DNA from: Nocardia brasiliensis ATCC 700358
Lineage (GTDB): Bacteria > Actinomycetota > Actinomycetes > Mycobacteriales > Mycobacteriaceae
Length of the DNA: 64,000 nucleotides
NCBI RefSeq assembly: GCF_000250675.2
Contig: NC_018681.1
Span: 1,054,001 to 1,118,000 of the forward strand
Direction of reading: 5' to 3'
The notes beneath the pieces were generated by a model, which ran no database searches, had not been told where the DNA came from, and saw only the letters and a program-made list of their open reading frames with translations. The number at the start of each line of letters is the position of its first letter. Within the stretch, counting starts at the first letter, position 1. The position numbers and the translations under genes were made by a program. Positions 33,610-41,885 of the stretch are shown one piece after another.

Positions 33610-34391
33610 ACCGCACCTGGACACTCACCGATCTCGAACTCTTCGCCGTCTGGGAACGGGCGACGACGACGTGGTTGCCATGGCCATTGGTCTGCACGAC
33701 ACGGGCGCGTACTCGTAGTGAACTCGACTACGAAATGCGGCAGGCCGTGAATCATGTCGCGGCTACGTACCCGGAGTTCATGGGCGAGGTATTAGAGACG
33801 TTGCGCTCGCCGGAGATCTCGATCGCGGTCAATGGATATGATGGTCGCGACGAAGACAAAGTGGAAACGCTGGTGCGGGTATTGGCCGTTCGCCGTGCTG
33901 ATACGGGTTACATCGTGACTCAGAAACCCGGGGAAACATACTGGCACAGTGGCGGATACACGATCGTCGAATGTGATGCGGTGCGATTGGCGGACAAGGT
34001 GGTGGCGGCACTTCCTGAAGTGTCCGCGGGCCGCGAAGCGGATTACCTCCTTCCCGTGGAAGATCGCGCGGAGGAGCTGGACTATTCGTTTGCCAGTTCT
34101 GTTGTGCGAGACTCGTTTTCGGATCCTGTGCAGCGGCGGTCCGAGAAGTTCTTGGCCGCGCCGATCGAGTATCGAGGCACCGTTGATGTCCGGCAGGGGC
34201 GTTCGCGATTCGGCCCCCGTGGTGTTACCCGCCACCAACTCCAGTGGCGTGACATCGAGGATGACGGTCGTTATGTGATCACCGAGGAATCCCCGCCCGT
34301 GGCGGTGGCGGCTGACAGTAAGCGGTTCGTGCAGATGATCAACAGCAGGGTCGCCGAGGTGGTTCGGGTCATCAAAGACGAACGAGCATAA
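33606..34391 (+). CDS. espG: EspG-family ESX substrate chaperone (first copy)
   Basis: 261 aa. W-T-L-T-D-L-E-L-F-A-V-W at the start, then L-P-W-P-L, the strand pattern I-S-I-A-V-N-G-Y-D and later V-L-A-V-R-R-A-D-T match the EspG fold, a cytoplasmic chaperone that binds PE-PPE-type dimers in mycobacteria. ATG overlaps the TGA of the 586-aa substrate gene, so coupled translation is expected and that protein is its likely client. A second EspG lies at 38304-39095. Confidence 0.8.
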   Translation: MNRTWTLTDLELFAVWERATTTWLPWPLVCTTRARTRSELDYEMRQAVNHVAATYPEFMGEVLETLRSPEISIAVNGYDGRDEDKVETLVRVLAVRRADTGYIVTQKPGETYWHSGGYTIVECDAVRLADKVVAALPEVSAGREADYLLPVEDRAEELDYSFASSVVRDSFSDPVQRRSEKFLAAPIEYRGTVDVRQGRSRFGPRGVTRHQLQWRDIEDDGRYVITEESPPVAVAADSKRFVQMINSRVAEVVRVIKDERA

Positions 34392-34449
34392 AGGGGGTTG
34401 ACGTGCGTGAGACGCTGTTATTGATCCCATGTCTGGAGGAGGGGCGGAT

Positions 34450-34806
34450 ATGACGGCACCTAAAGACGAAACGGGGCAGGAGTTTCCGACGGAATTCGTC
34501 GTGACCTCGCTGACCGGGTCGCTTGCCGTGCGCACCACGGAACAGGGCCTTCCGCTGGGGATCAAGCTCGATCAAGATCAATTGCGGCGCGCGCCGGAAG
34601 CTTTGGCGGCCGAGATATTGCGGCTGTGCAAACAATCGGCGAACCGAGCCGGCCTGGCGCGGCGGAACCAGTTGAAAGAGGCAGGTTTCACTTCCGAGAT
34701 GCTGGCGATGACCGGTCTGCCCACCGAGCAGGAAGTCGCGCGGCAGGAGATCATCGAAGAGCAGGAATACGAGACCGAGCCGCAGAGCTGGCTTCGATCG
34801 GTCTGA
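34450..34806 (+). CDS. EspD/EspH-like (DUF2694-type) ESX accessory protein
   Basis: 118 aa from ATG 34450, chosen because GGAGGAGG lies just upstream; ATG 34429 would overlap that RBS. The core F-V-V-T-S-L-T-G-S-L-A-V-R followed by A-A-E-I-L-R-L-C-K-Q-S-A and a late G-L-P-T-E-Q-E-V follows the layout of mycobacterial EspD/Rv3867-type proteins (recalled, not aligned). It sits between EspG and a YbaB-like gene. Probable cytoplasmic accessory or chaperone. Confidence 0.6.
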   Translation: MTAPKDETGQEFPTEFVVTSLTGSLAVRTTEQGLPLGIKLDQDQLRRAPEALAAEILRLCKQSANRAGLARRNQLKEAGFTSEMLAMTGLPTEQEVARQEIIEEQEYETEPQSWLRSV

Positions 34807-34832
34807 GCGGGGAGAGGATTCGGGAGGACCTC

Positions 34833-35132
34833 ATGGTCGACACAATGGACGAGCTGATCGCTCGGGTGCAGCAGCAGATGTACCGGCTGCGCGATCTCAA
34901 CGACGCGACCGCCGCGATCCTGGTCACCGAAACCTCGCCCGACGGCGCGGTCACGGCATCGGTGGACGGCAACGGCGCGCTGGTCGGGCTGGAACTGTCC
35001 GGTGCGATCGCCAAACTCACGCCCGCGGATTTCGAGAAGACACTGGTCGACACCGCGCAGGCGGCGGCCTATCGGGCTTTCGCCGAGCGGGCCGGGCTGG
35101 TTACCGCTTACAACGAGGAAAGCACGAGGTGA
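34833..35132 (+). CDS. YbaB/EbfC-like ESX-associated protein
   Basis: 99 aa, ATG 34833 behind GGGAGG. M-D-E-L-I-A-R-V-Q-Q-Q-M, then S-P-D-G-A-V-T-A-S-V-D-G-N-G-A-L-V-G-L-E-L, then a final helix give the YbaB fold in compact form. This is the second YbaB-like protein in the window (the other precedes the giant toxin). It is a reduced version without the long tail. Role unknown. Confidence 0.7.
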   Translation: MVDTMDELIARVQQQMYRLRDLNDATAAILVTETSPDGAVTASVDGNGALVGLELSGAIAKLTPADFEKTLVDTAQAAAYRAFAERAGLVTAYNEESTR

Positions 35133-35230
35133 GCGGCCCGGATGAGCCCGCAGTTATCAGCGAATTACGTTCCGATAGGTAAGGTTTTGCACGAAGCATC
35201 GAGGGGTGTTTCGGGATTGGACGCACAGTC

Positions 35231-35548
35231 ATGAATCACATTGAAGTTGTTCCGGATGCGGTTCGGGCCTACGGTTCCGCCTCGGCCGCGATGGCGGCCG
35301 GCGTCGCGACGGCGGGTGCGGTCGACCAAGCCGCCACCATCGCGACCGTGGTGCCGGTGTTCGGCCTGATCGGTCAGGAGTTCCTCGCCTCGTTCGCGTT
35401 CGCGCAGGCGAACCATTTGTCCTCGGTGGCCGAACTCGCCGCGGTGCACGCGGGTACGGCGCTCACCGCGCATCAGGCCGCGAGCACGTACGAGGTCACC
35501 GACAGCGCGTCCGGTGCGGCCATCGGATCGGTCAACTCGAAGTCATGA
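35231..35548 (+). CDS. EspC-like ESX-secreted protein (DUF2580-type)
   Basis: 105 aa. V-V-P-D-A-V-R-A-Y-G at the start, the central V-F-G-L-I-G-Q-E-F-L-A-S-F, and a C-terminal Y-E-V-T-D after a helix are typical of EspC/DUF2580 proteins. The 4-nt ATGA overlap with the next gene mirrors the pairing of EspC with EspA-type partners. Confidence 0.75.
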   Translation: MNHIEVVPDAVRAYGSASAAMAAGVATAGAVDQAATIATVVPVFGLIGQEFLASFAFAQANHLSSVAELAAVHAGTALTAHQAASTYEVTDSASGAAIGSVNSKS

Positions 35549-36936
35549 CCAATCCCGGGGCCATCCCACCGCCGGGGGCGGAGCCACTGGATCCCACCGT
35601 GCTGGATCTGTTGCGCGGCAGTGTTCTTGCCCCGATGCTCGACCAGCCGGTGAACGACATCCTGCACAACTTGGGCCTGCCGAACCTGCCCGAGATGCCC
35701 GCGCACATCCAGATGCCGGAGATGCCGCCGCTGCCGCCGCTCGATCTGACGGCGCTGATGCGGCCGCTGACCGATCTGGCGTCGGCGTTCGGCAGCGGGC
35801 AGTTGCCCGCGGCCGCGCCCGCCCCTGCCCCGGCCAACGCGGACGGTACGCAGAACGCGGCCGCACCGGCGCCCGCGCCCGACCCGACCCAGCTGCTGTC
35901 CGGCATCTCCACGGTGATGCAGACGGTGATGCAGGTCGGTACCTCGGCGATCCAGACGGCGATGTCGGTCTGGCAGGGCCTGGCGGCGATGGAGGCGGCG
36001 AAGAAAGCCGGTGAGGCGCAAGCGGATGCGGGCAAACTGCAGGCGCAGAGCGGCGAGGAGAAGCTCGTCCTCGGCGAGGCGGCGGGCAGCGTCTTCACCG
36101 GCGCGGGCCTGATGTCCGCGGTGGTGGCGAAGTTCTCCACGACCCTCGCACTGGCACCCCTGTACGCGGCCACGCCTGCGGGACAGGTGTTCTTGGCGGC
36201 ATCGGCGGTCGAGGCGATGGCCGAGGCGCTCGGCATCACCGTCAAGACCAAGGGCGAACTGCTCGGCCACAGCGGCACCATGACCAAGGCCGGTACGAAG
36301 GTCCCGATCACCAACGCGCCCAAGGGCGTTGCGGGTGCGGGCGGCGCCGACCAGCTCAGCCAGCTGATGAGCTTGGTGACGCCGCTGATCAGCACCGCGA
36401 GCACGGCGGCGCAGTCACTCGGCCAGCTCGCGCAGGCGAGTTCGTCGCTCAGCGCGCCGAAATCGCCCATCGATTCGAAAGCCCATGTGGCCAGCGAACT
36501 TTCCGACGAGGAGAAGGCCAAGGCGGAGGCTTCGCGCGGGGCTGGCCCGGGTGTGGGCGCGTACGGCCCCGGTCCCGGTGCTGCGGCCGCTCCGGCGCAA
36601 CCGCTGAACCCGTGGCAGGGCACCAGGGTCGCGAGCGGTTCGGTGGGCGCGCTCACCGGGCTGGGCAGTGTCGGCGCGAGTCCGGCTGCGGCAGCGGCGA
36701 TGTCGGGCTCGACCGGTACCGGTAGCGGCATGATGCCGATGGGCGGCGCCGGTGCGATGGGTGCTGCGGGCATGGCCAGGGACGGCGAATCGTCTACCGA
36801 CGCATTGCGCGGGCAGATGGTGACGAGCCAGCACGGCGACGAAGTGGTCGGCCGGATCGAGGGGGTCTCGCTGCCGGTGGTCGGCGCGGCCGACACCACG
36901 TCGGAACCGCCGCCGGATAAAGAACTCACGCTCTGA
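35545..36936 (+). CDS. Ala/Pro-rich ESX substrate paired with EspC-like protein
   Basis: 463 aa. Residues 1-100 are P/L/M-rich, 100-120 an A/P linker, 125-245 helical with two hydrophobic stretches (about 175-190 and 195-230), and 330-463 G/A/M-rich and disordered. There is no Sec signal. In position (after an EspC-like gene, with stop-start overlap) it corresponds to EspA/EspE-type substrates of mycobacterial ESX-1, but sequence resemblance is weak. Probable secreted ESX substrate. Confidence 0.6.
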   Translation: MTNPGAIPPPGAEPLDPTVLDLLRGSVLAPMLDQPVNDILHNLGLPNLPEMPAHIQMPEMPPLPPLDLTALMRPLTDLASAFGSGQLPAAAPAPAPANADGTQNAAAPAPAPDPTQLLSGISTVMQTVMQVGTSAIQTAMSVWQGLAAMEAAKKAGEAQADAGKLQAQSGEEKLVLGEAAGSVFTGAGLMSAVVAKFSTTLALAPLYAATPAGQVFLAASAVEAMAEALGITVKTKGELLGHSGTMTKAGTKVPITNAPKGVAGAGGADQLSQLMSLVTPLISTASTAAQSLGQLAQASSSLSAPKSPIDSKAHVASELSDEEKAKAEASRGAGPGVGAYGPGPGAAAAPAQPLNPWQGTRVASGSVGALTGLGSVGASPAAAAAMSGSTGTGSGMMPMGGAGAMGAAGMARDGESSTDALRGQMVTSQHGDEVVGRIEGVSLPVVGAADTTSEPPPDKELTL

Positions 36937-36953
36937 ATCTTGAGGAGGGTCTC

Positions 36954-37289
36954 ATGAGTGGTGAAGACGCGTTCGCGAGCGTTCAATTCGACGCTGTCGC
37001 GGCGGGGAAGGCATCGAACGGACTCGATGTGCTGGCCGATCGGCTGACCGCGGATCTGCAGGCGGCGGAGGAGGCCTTGCGGATTCAGCCCGCAGGCGCC
37101 GACGAAGTCTCCGGCCGGGCGGCGCAGACCGGGAACGAGGTCGCCACCTCGTACCTGGCGAGCGCCCAGGCCAGCGTGCACGAGATGCGCAAGCTGGCGG
37201 CCACGTTGCGGATGCACACGAACGAGTTCGCGCAGATCGAAACCGACAGCGTCGCGGACTTCGACGCCGCGGGCGGCCGGGCCGTCTGA
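36954..37289 (+). CDS. PE-like protein
   Basis: 111 aa behind GAGGAGGG. P-A-G-A-D-E-V-S-G-R-A-A, then A-T-S-Y-L-A-S-A-Q-A-S-V-H, correspond to the PE helical hairpin. It is followed after 10 nt by a PPE-like gene, the classic PE-PPE order. No strict P-E pair near the N terminus is seen, so it is a divergent member. Confidence 0.65.
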   Translation: MSGEDAFASVQFDAVAAGKASNGLDVLADRLTADLQAAEEALRIQPAGADEVSGRAAQTGNEVATSYLASAQASVHEMRKLAATLRMHTNEFAQIETDSVADFDAAGGRAV

Positions 37290-37299
37290 GGCACGGTCC

Positions 37300-38307
37300 A
37301 TGGAAGGGCACAGCGCAGCGATGATCGAACCACCGAAGCCAGGGTTCACCGGCGTGGTGTGGGAAGCGCGGCCGCCGGAGCGGCTCGCGCAAGACCTCAC
37401 CATGGGGCCGGGTTCCTTGCCGATGGCCGAGGCAGCCGCCGAATGGGCGCGGCTTGCCACGGTTTTCGGCGCGGCGGTGCTCGAATACGAGCAGGTTCTT
37501 GCATCGCTGCGCGGTGCCTGGCAGTCCGGGCGCAGCAACGAGGTCATGGAGAAGGTGACCACGCTGCGCCAATGGCTGGTCGACGCGGCGGCGACGGCGA
37601 GCTCGAATGCCGCGCGGCTGCAGGCGCAGGTCACCGCGTACGAGGTGGCCAGGCTGGCCATGCCGAACACCGCGGAGATCGAGCAGATCAAGCAGGTGCA
37701 ACAGGCGGTGGAGAGCGTCGGCGCCATGCTCGGCGCTCCGATCCGGGCCGTCGCCGCGGATACCGACGCGGACGCGGATGTGGCGAAAGCCGTTGCGTCG
37801 CGGGTGATGCGCAGCTACGAATCGGCGGCCGAGCCGCTGGCGACGCCGTGGCAGCATCAGGAACCGCCGAAGATCGCGCCCGAGCAGGCGTTGGTCGCGG
37901 AGCAGTCCGCGGCCGCCGCCGCGGCCGCGGCACCGAAGGCGATGCCGGGTTTCCCCGGCGTGCGGGTGGGTTCGATCGGCATTCCCGCGTTGCCGCCGCG
38001 TGCGCTGTCCGCCTATCGCGCGCCGGTGTTCTCGCAATCGACCACCGCCGCCGAGCCGGTGGCGCGCAGCACACAGGTGGGCACGACGGCCGCCACCGGA
38101 CAGTCCGCGCCGATCGCGCCCGGCGCGATGGGCGCCGCGGGCGGAGCCCAGGATTCGGCTCGGTTCCCGCGCGCCAGCCTGGCGGGCGAGGCCGATCAGA
38201 TCGGGTTGGAGGGCGAAATCCAGGCCGCTCCAGCCGTACTCGGCGGCACCGAGGCAGTGGCTAAGGCGCCCACCGAGACTCGGACCGAAACCGGCGGTGC
38301 GCCGTGA
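37300..38307 (+). CDS. PPE-like ESX substrate
   Basis: 335 aa from ATG 37300; ATG 37321 (MIEPPKPGF) is a credible alternative. The N-terminal ~180 residues fit the PPE domain: V-V-W-E-A-R-P-P-E-R-L, M-G-P-G-S-L-P-M-A-E-A-A, a L-R-G-A-W-Q-S-G turn equivalent to W-x-G, then T-A-Y-E-V-A-R helices. The rest is A/P-rich and disordered. PE-like and PPE-like neighbours probably form a heterodimer chaperoned by the EspG encoded next, which overlaps it by 4 nt. Confidence 0.75.
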   Translation: MEGHSAAMIEPPKPGFTGVVWEARPPERLAQDLTMGPGSLPMAEAAAEWARLATVFGAAVLEYEQVLASLRGAWQSGRSNEVMEKVTTLRQWLVDAAATASSNAARLQAQVTAYEVARLAMPNTAEIEQIKQVQQAVESVGAMLGAPIRAVAADTDADADVAKAVASRVMRSYESAAEPLATPWQHQEPPKIAPEQALVAEQSAAAAAAAAPKAMPGFPGVRVGSIGIPALPPRALSAYRAPVFSQSTTAAEPVARSTQVGTTAATGQSAPIAPGAMGAAGGAQDSARFPRASLAGEADQIGLEGEIQAAPAVLGGTEAVAKAPTETRTETGGAP

Positions 38308-39095
38308 CCGTGCTGACCAACGACGCGTTGCTCGCGGTCGCGGACCGAGCCGGGGTGCAGACCCTGCCACTGGCGCTGGCCGTAGGGCCGCAACAGGATT
38401 CGTTCGAGGAGTGGCAGCGCGCGCAGGAGTCGGCGGTGGCCTCGCTGATCGACGGCGGCCTGATCGACGCGCACGGCGAGGTGGACCCGGAGCTGGCCGA
38501 CGTGCTGTTCACCCTGGCCCACCCGGAGCAGGAGCTGGCGGCCCGCATCTACACCGGAAACGGTTCGCGCCGAGTCTGTGTGGTGCGCCGCGCGCACATG
38601 CATGCCGTCGCGGTGCGCTCGGGCGACGATTTCGACGTGCGCCCGGTGTGGACCGACGGCTCGGCCGCCGATCTGGTGCGGCCGGTGCTCGCGGCCATGG
38701 ACGCGTGCCCGCCCGCCGAGATTCCCAATTTCAGCGTCCCCGCCGCGGAGCTGGCCGAACGACTCGATTCGGCCACGAACTCCAGCGAGCTGACCGACGC
38801 TCTCTATGCCTTGGGTGCCACCGATCGCGACGCCACCACTTTGGGGCTGACCTTCGGTGCGACGCACGCTTACGCCGAGATCGTGGCGTGCGCCCATGAG
38901 GATGGTGTGACCACCAGAGCGCCCGGCGCCGTCGCCGTGTACGACACCGCTCGCGGGCGGATCGTCGCGGCGCCGATGGTTTCTCCGGATCAGCAGGTCT
39001 GGTCCACGGTCACACCGGGTACCGATCATCGGGTTGCGCAAGCAGTCGCCACGTTGATCGAGGGGTTACCCGGGGGGAGGTGGCTGCCTCAGTAG
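38304..39095 (+). CDS. espG: EspG-family ESX substrate chaperone (second copy)
   Basis: 263 aa, GTG start overlapping the TGA of the PPE-like gene. L-T-N-D-A-L-L-A-V-A-D-R-A-G near the start and the R-R-V-C-V-V-R-R-A-H-M-H-A-V-A-V strands fit the EspG fold. It is quite different from the other EspG here, which suggests each serves its own substrate set. Expected client: the PE-like/PPE-like pair. Confidence 0.8.
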   Translation: MTVLTNDALLAVADRAGVQTLPLALAVGPQQDSFEEWQRAQESAVASLIDGGLIDAHGEVDPELADVLFTLAHPEQELAARIYTGNGSRRVCVVRRAHMHAVAVRSGDDFDVRPVWTDGSAADLVRPVLAAMDACPPAEIPNFSVPAAELAERLDSATNSSELTDALYALGATDRDATTLGLTFGATHAYAEIVACAHEDGVTTRAPGAVAVYDTARGRIVAAPMVSPDQQVWSTVTPGTDHRVAQAVATLIEGLPGGRWLPQ

Positions 39096-39184
39096 TTCTC
39101 GGGGTGCAACTTCGGTTGTCTCGTATTGCAACGAGATCGCTCGTATGGGACAGCGATCAACAAAAATGACGAAAGGTCAAAGAA

Positions 39185-39481
39185 ATGTCTCTCACCTCTC
39201 TCGGTGGCTCGGGCAAGGCTGTTGGTGTCGAGGCCGGTGGCGTCGACAAGGTCGTCGGTGACCTGGAGACCGCGATCAACAACCTGCGGACTTCGGTCAA
39301 GGAAATCGATCAGGCCGCACAGGACGTGCTGAAGGGCTGGAAGGGCGATGCGTCCGACAAGTTCGTTACGGTCGCCCGTGACTGGCACGACGAAGCCGAG
39401 GACCTGAACAAGCGGCTCGACCAGTTCTCGCAGGCCGTCGACGGCGGCAAGAAGACCCTGCAGGCCATGGACCAGGCCTGA
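39185..39481 (+). CDS. WXG100 protein, EsxB position
   Basis: 98 aa, two helices joined by K-G-W-K-G-D-A, a W-x-G turn. RBS GAAAGG upstream. It follows PE-PPE-EspG and is followed after 48 nt by a second Esx-type gene; the pair should form the secreted heterodimer of this ESX system. Confidence 0.9.
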   Translation: MSLTSLGGSGKAVGVEAGGVDKVVGDLETAINNLRTSVKEIDQAAQDVLKGWKGDASDKFVTVARDWHDEAEDLNKRLDQFSQAVDGGKKTLQAMDQA

Positions 39482-39529
39482 CGGTCTGTCCATCCCTTAT
39501 CGGAACCCCATCGTTCTAAGGAATAAAGA

Positions 39530-39823
39530 ATGACCATCCTTTACGATCCCGCAGCCATGAACGAGCTGTACAGCGACCTGCAGAACCACGGCGGCAAGAT
39601 GAAGGGCGAGATCGACTCGCTCAACGACGCCGCCAAGGCGTTCCACGACAACCTGACCGGTGAGAACGCGTCGCAGGGCTTCGACGCGGCGCACAAGAAC
39701 CTCACCACGGGTCTGGAGGACACCCTGCAGAAGCTGGATGCCCTCGGTGCTCAGGTCGAGAACGCGCTGCAGCGCGCGCTCGAGGCCGACGGCAAGGTCG
39801 GCGACGGTTTCGCCGCGTTCTGA
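39530..39823 (+). CDS. WXG100-type protein without the tryptophan, EsxA position
   Basis: 97 aa helical hairpin. The turn reads N-L-T-G-E-N-A, so leucine replaces the W of W-x-G. Size, helical pattern and position next to a canonical WXG100 gene identify it as the partner. A strong hairpin terminator follows (39839-39874). Confidence 0.85.
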   Translation: MTILYDPAAMNELYSDLQNHGGKMKGEIDSLNDAAKAFHDNLTGENASQGFDAAHKNLTTGLEDTLQKLDALGAQVENALQRALEADGKVGDGFAAF

Positions 39824-39838
39824 CATGTCGGCTACCTG

Positions 39839-39874
39839 ACGGCCGGCCGGAACCTGCGAGTTCCGGTCGGCCGT
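39839..39874. terminator. Hairpin terminator between convergent esx and eccE genes
   Basis: Arms 39839-39853 and 39860-39874 pair over 15 bp with one G-T mismatch around a 6-nt loop, followed on the + strand by TTTCGGTTTT. It lies between the Esx-type gene (+) and the end of eccE (-), so it may serve both directions. Confidence 0.75.
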
Positions 39875-39966
39875 TTCGGTTTTCGGAGCGTTGAGCGCGA
39901 ATCAGTCCGGCCGCACGGGCTTTCGCGCGGGCGGGCCGGGTGTGACTCAGCTGGGCCGGGTGCGCT

Positions 39967-41805
39967 TCAGCGCGCGGCCAGCGATTCGCCGATGTAGTGC
40001 ATCTCGTCCGGCGTCGTCACCATGAACACGGTCGCGCTCGCGGTGGCGGTGCGCACGGTGATCCGGTTGGGCGCGAGCGGATCCTGGAGCAGCGTGACGT
40101 CCGCGTCGATCGGTGCTGGCGGCTCGTCCGGCGTCCGTACGTGCACGATCGTGGCACCGCCCGCGTGCGCGGTGGGCGCGATGCCGTCGAAGACCACCAC
40201 GGTCGTGCTCGGATAGGGCGCTGCGGGCAGCGGTGGCGCGGCGGGCGCGTGATAGCTGGCGCCCGCGGAGCGCGGCGCGATCGAGATGACATGCGGCGCA
40301 TCGAGATTGGTCACCATCGTGTGCCACGCGTCCGGCCGTGCGGTGTGCACGATGGCGTGCGCGCCGAGCGCGGTGGCGCGCAGGATCACCTGCTGGGCCA
40401 GGTCGAGATTGCCGACGACCTCCAGGTGCCGGGTGCCTTCGCCGACCAGCGGCACCGCGATGCCCTGGCCGAGTTCGTCGGCGCCGATCAACTGCCCGCA
40501 GCCCGCCGTCGGTACCGCGATATCGGTGAGCGCGGCGATGGTGCCGCGGTAGCCGGTATCGGAGCCCCAGCGGCCGGTGGCGCCGATCGGCAAGGTGTCC
40601 AACAGGATTCGCATCTGATTGCCCGGCAGCTCACGCAGGCCGGGCAGTGGCGGCTCGTCGGGTTCGAAGGTGGTGTCGAACCGGACGACGGCGTTGAGCA
40701 CGACGGTGCCCAGGTGGTCGGCCCGCGTGTCGTGCCGGTTCGCGCCGGGGCGCAGCCGCAGGGTCACCGTGGTGGACAGGCTCTGCACCGTCCAGATATC
40801 GGCGAGGCCGGACGGGGCGATCATGTCCGCGCCGATCTGATACTGGGTGAGGTATCGGCCCTGGTACTCCAGCGATCTCGGCGATTCGGTGAGCTGATCG
40901 ACCTCGAAGCCGTGGGTGAGTTCCCGGACCGCGCTGTTCATCTCGGTGGCGGTGAGCACCGAGGTGGCGATGTCGTGCGCGGCGAGCCGGTTGGCTACCC
41001 GGCGGGTGGCGATCATCGCGGTGCGCAGCGCGCCCGTACCTCCTCCGCCGCGCTTGTCCACCGCCTCGGCGTTGGCCAGCGGGTCCAGCCGCAGCACCAG
41101 CCAGAGGGTGCGGTGCGCGATCGCGGGCAGCGGACCCAGAATGCGGTCGTAGAGGTGCGAGATGATGCCGGTGCCCGCCGTGCGCGCCCCCGTGCTCACG
41201 ATGTCCACGCTGGCCAGCGTCAGGTCGAATTGGTCCAAGCAGCGGGCGATTTCGGTGAGCGGCAGCAGTTGGTCGGTGCTGAGCGAACCGCGGCGCAGCA
41301 GCGTCATCGTGTCCGGCGGCGGGTCGATGCGCAGCATGGTGAGCAGCAGTTCGCCGTCCCAGCGCACGCCGTAACCGCCGCCCTCGCTGAACGGCACGTC
41401 GAAGGCAGGCGCCTGGGTGAGCTGGTCCGCGGGCCGCAGACCGCTGCGCCGCCGGGCCAGCGCGCCGCCGATCATGCCCGCCAGGGTGCGGCCGCGGATC
41501 GGGACCAGGCCGATCAGCGCGATTCCGACGCCGGTACCGAGCGCGGCCCACAGGTTCTCGCTGGTGGCGAGGACGACCCAGGCCGCCGTCGCGGCCAGCA
41601 CCACCATGGGCACCACCACCCGCAAGGGATAGACACGGAAGAGCCAGAATTCGGGATCGCGCAGGGTGTCATAGGTCGACGTGCGGCCGGGCTCTGCCGC
41701 CGCACCGTCCTCCTGCTCGGTCGCCCCGTCAGGCCTGGTCTCGTTCACACTCGTCGTCACCGCGTAGTCCCTGTCTGCCACCCGTGCGGATACTCCGCCA
41801 GCCAT
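39967..41805 (-). CDS. eccE: ESX membrane component EccE
   Basis: 612 aa. About 60 polar residues precede two membrane segments (about 65-83 and 88-105), then comes a long cytoplasmic alpha/beta region (E-G-G-Y-G-V-R-W-D-G near 145, and T-R-A-D-H-L-G-T-V later). This is the EccE layout: a peripheral subunit of the EccBCDE membrane complex. It is encoded opposite to eccB, with 80 bp between their starts that must hold divergent promoters. The minus-strand position inside a mostly plus-strand locus is unusual. Confidence 0.85.
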   Translation of the reverse strand: MAGGVSARVADRDYAVTTSVNETRPDGATEQEDGAAAEPGRTSTYDTLRDPEFWLFRVYPLRVVVPMVVLAATAAWVVLATSENLWAALGTGVGIALIGLVPIRGRTLAGMIGGALARRRSGLRPADQLTQAPAFDVPFSEGGGYGVRWDGELLLTMLRIDPPPDTMTLLRRGSLSTDQLLPLTEIARCLDQFDLTLASVDIVSTGARTAGTGIISHLYDRILGPLPAIAHRTLWLVLRLDPLANAEAVDKRGGGGTGALRTAMIATRRVANRLAAHDIATSVLTATEMNSAVRELTHGFEVDQLTESPRSLEYQGRYLTQYQIGADMIAPSGLADIWTVQSLSTTVTLRLRPGANRHDTRADHLGTVVLNAVVRFDTTFEPDEPPLPGLRELPGNQMRILLDTLPIGATGRWGSDTGYRGTIAALTDIAVPTAGCGQLIGADELGQGIAVPLVGEGTRHLEVVGNLDLAQQVILRATALGAHAIVHTARPDAWHTMVTNLDAPHVISIAPRSAGASYHAPAAPPLPAAPYPSTTVVVFDGIAPTAHAGGATIVHVRTPDEPPAPIDADVTLLQDPLAPNRITVRTATASATVFMVTTPDEMHYIGESLAAR

Positions 41806-41885
41806 GAATTCATCGGTTCAGGGCCGTCCTGGAATTACGGTACCGTGTCGATGAAGATGGTTCTCGACAGTTCGATGGAGACCTT

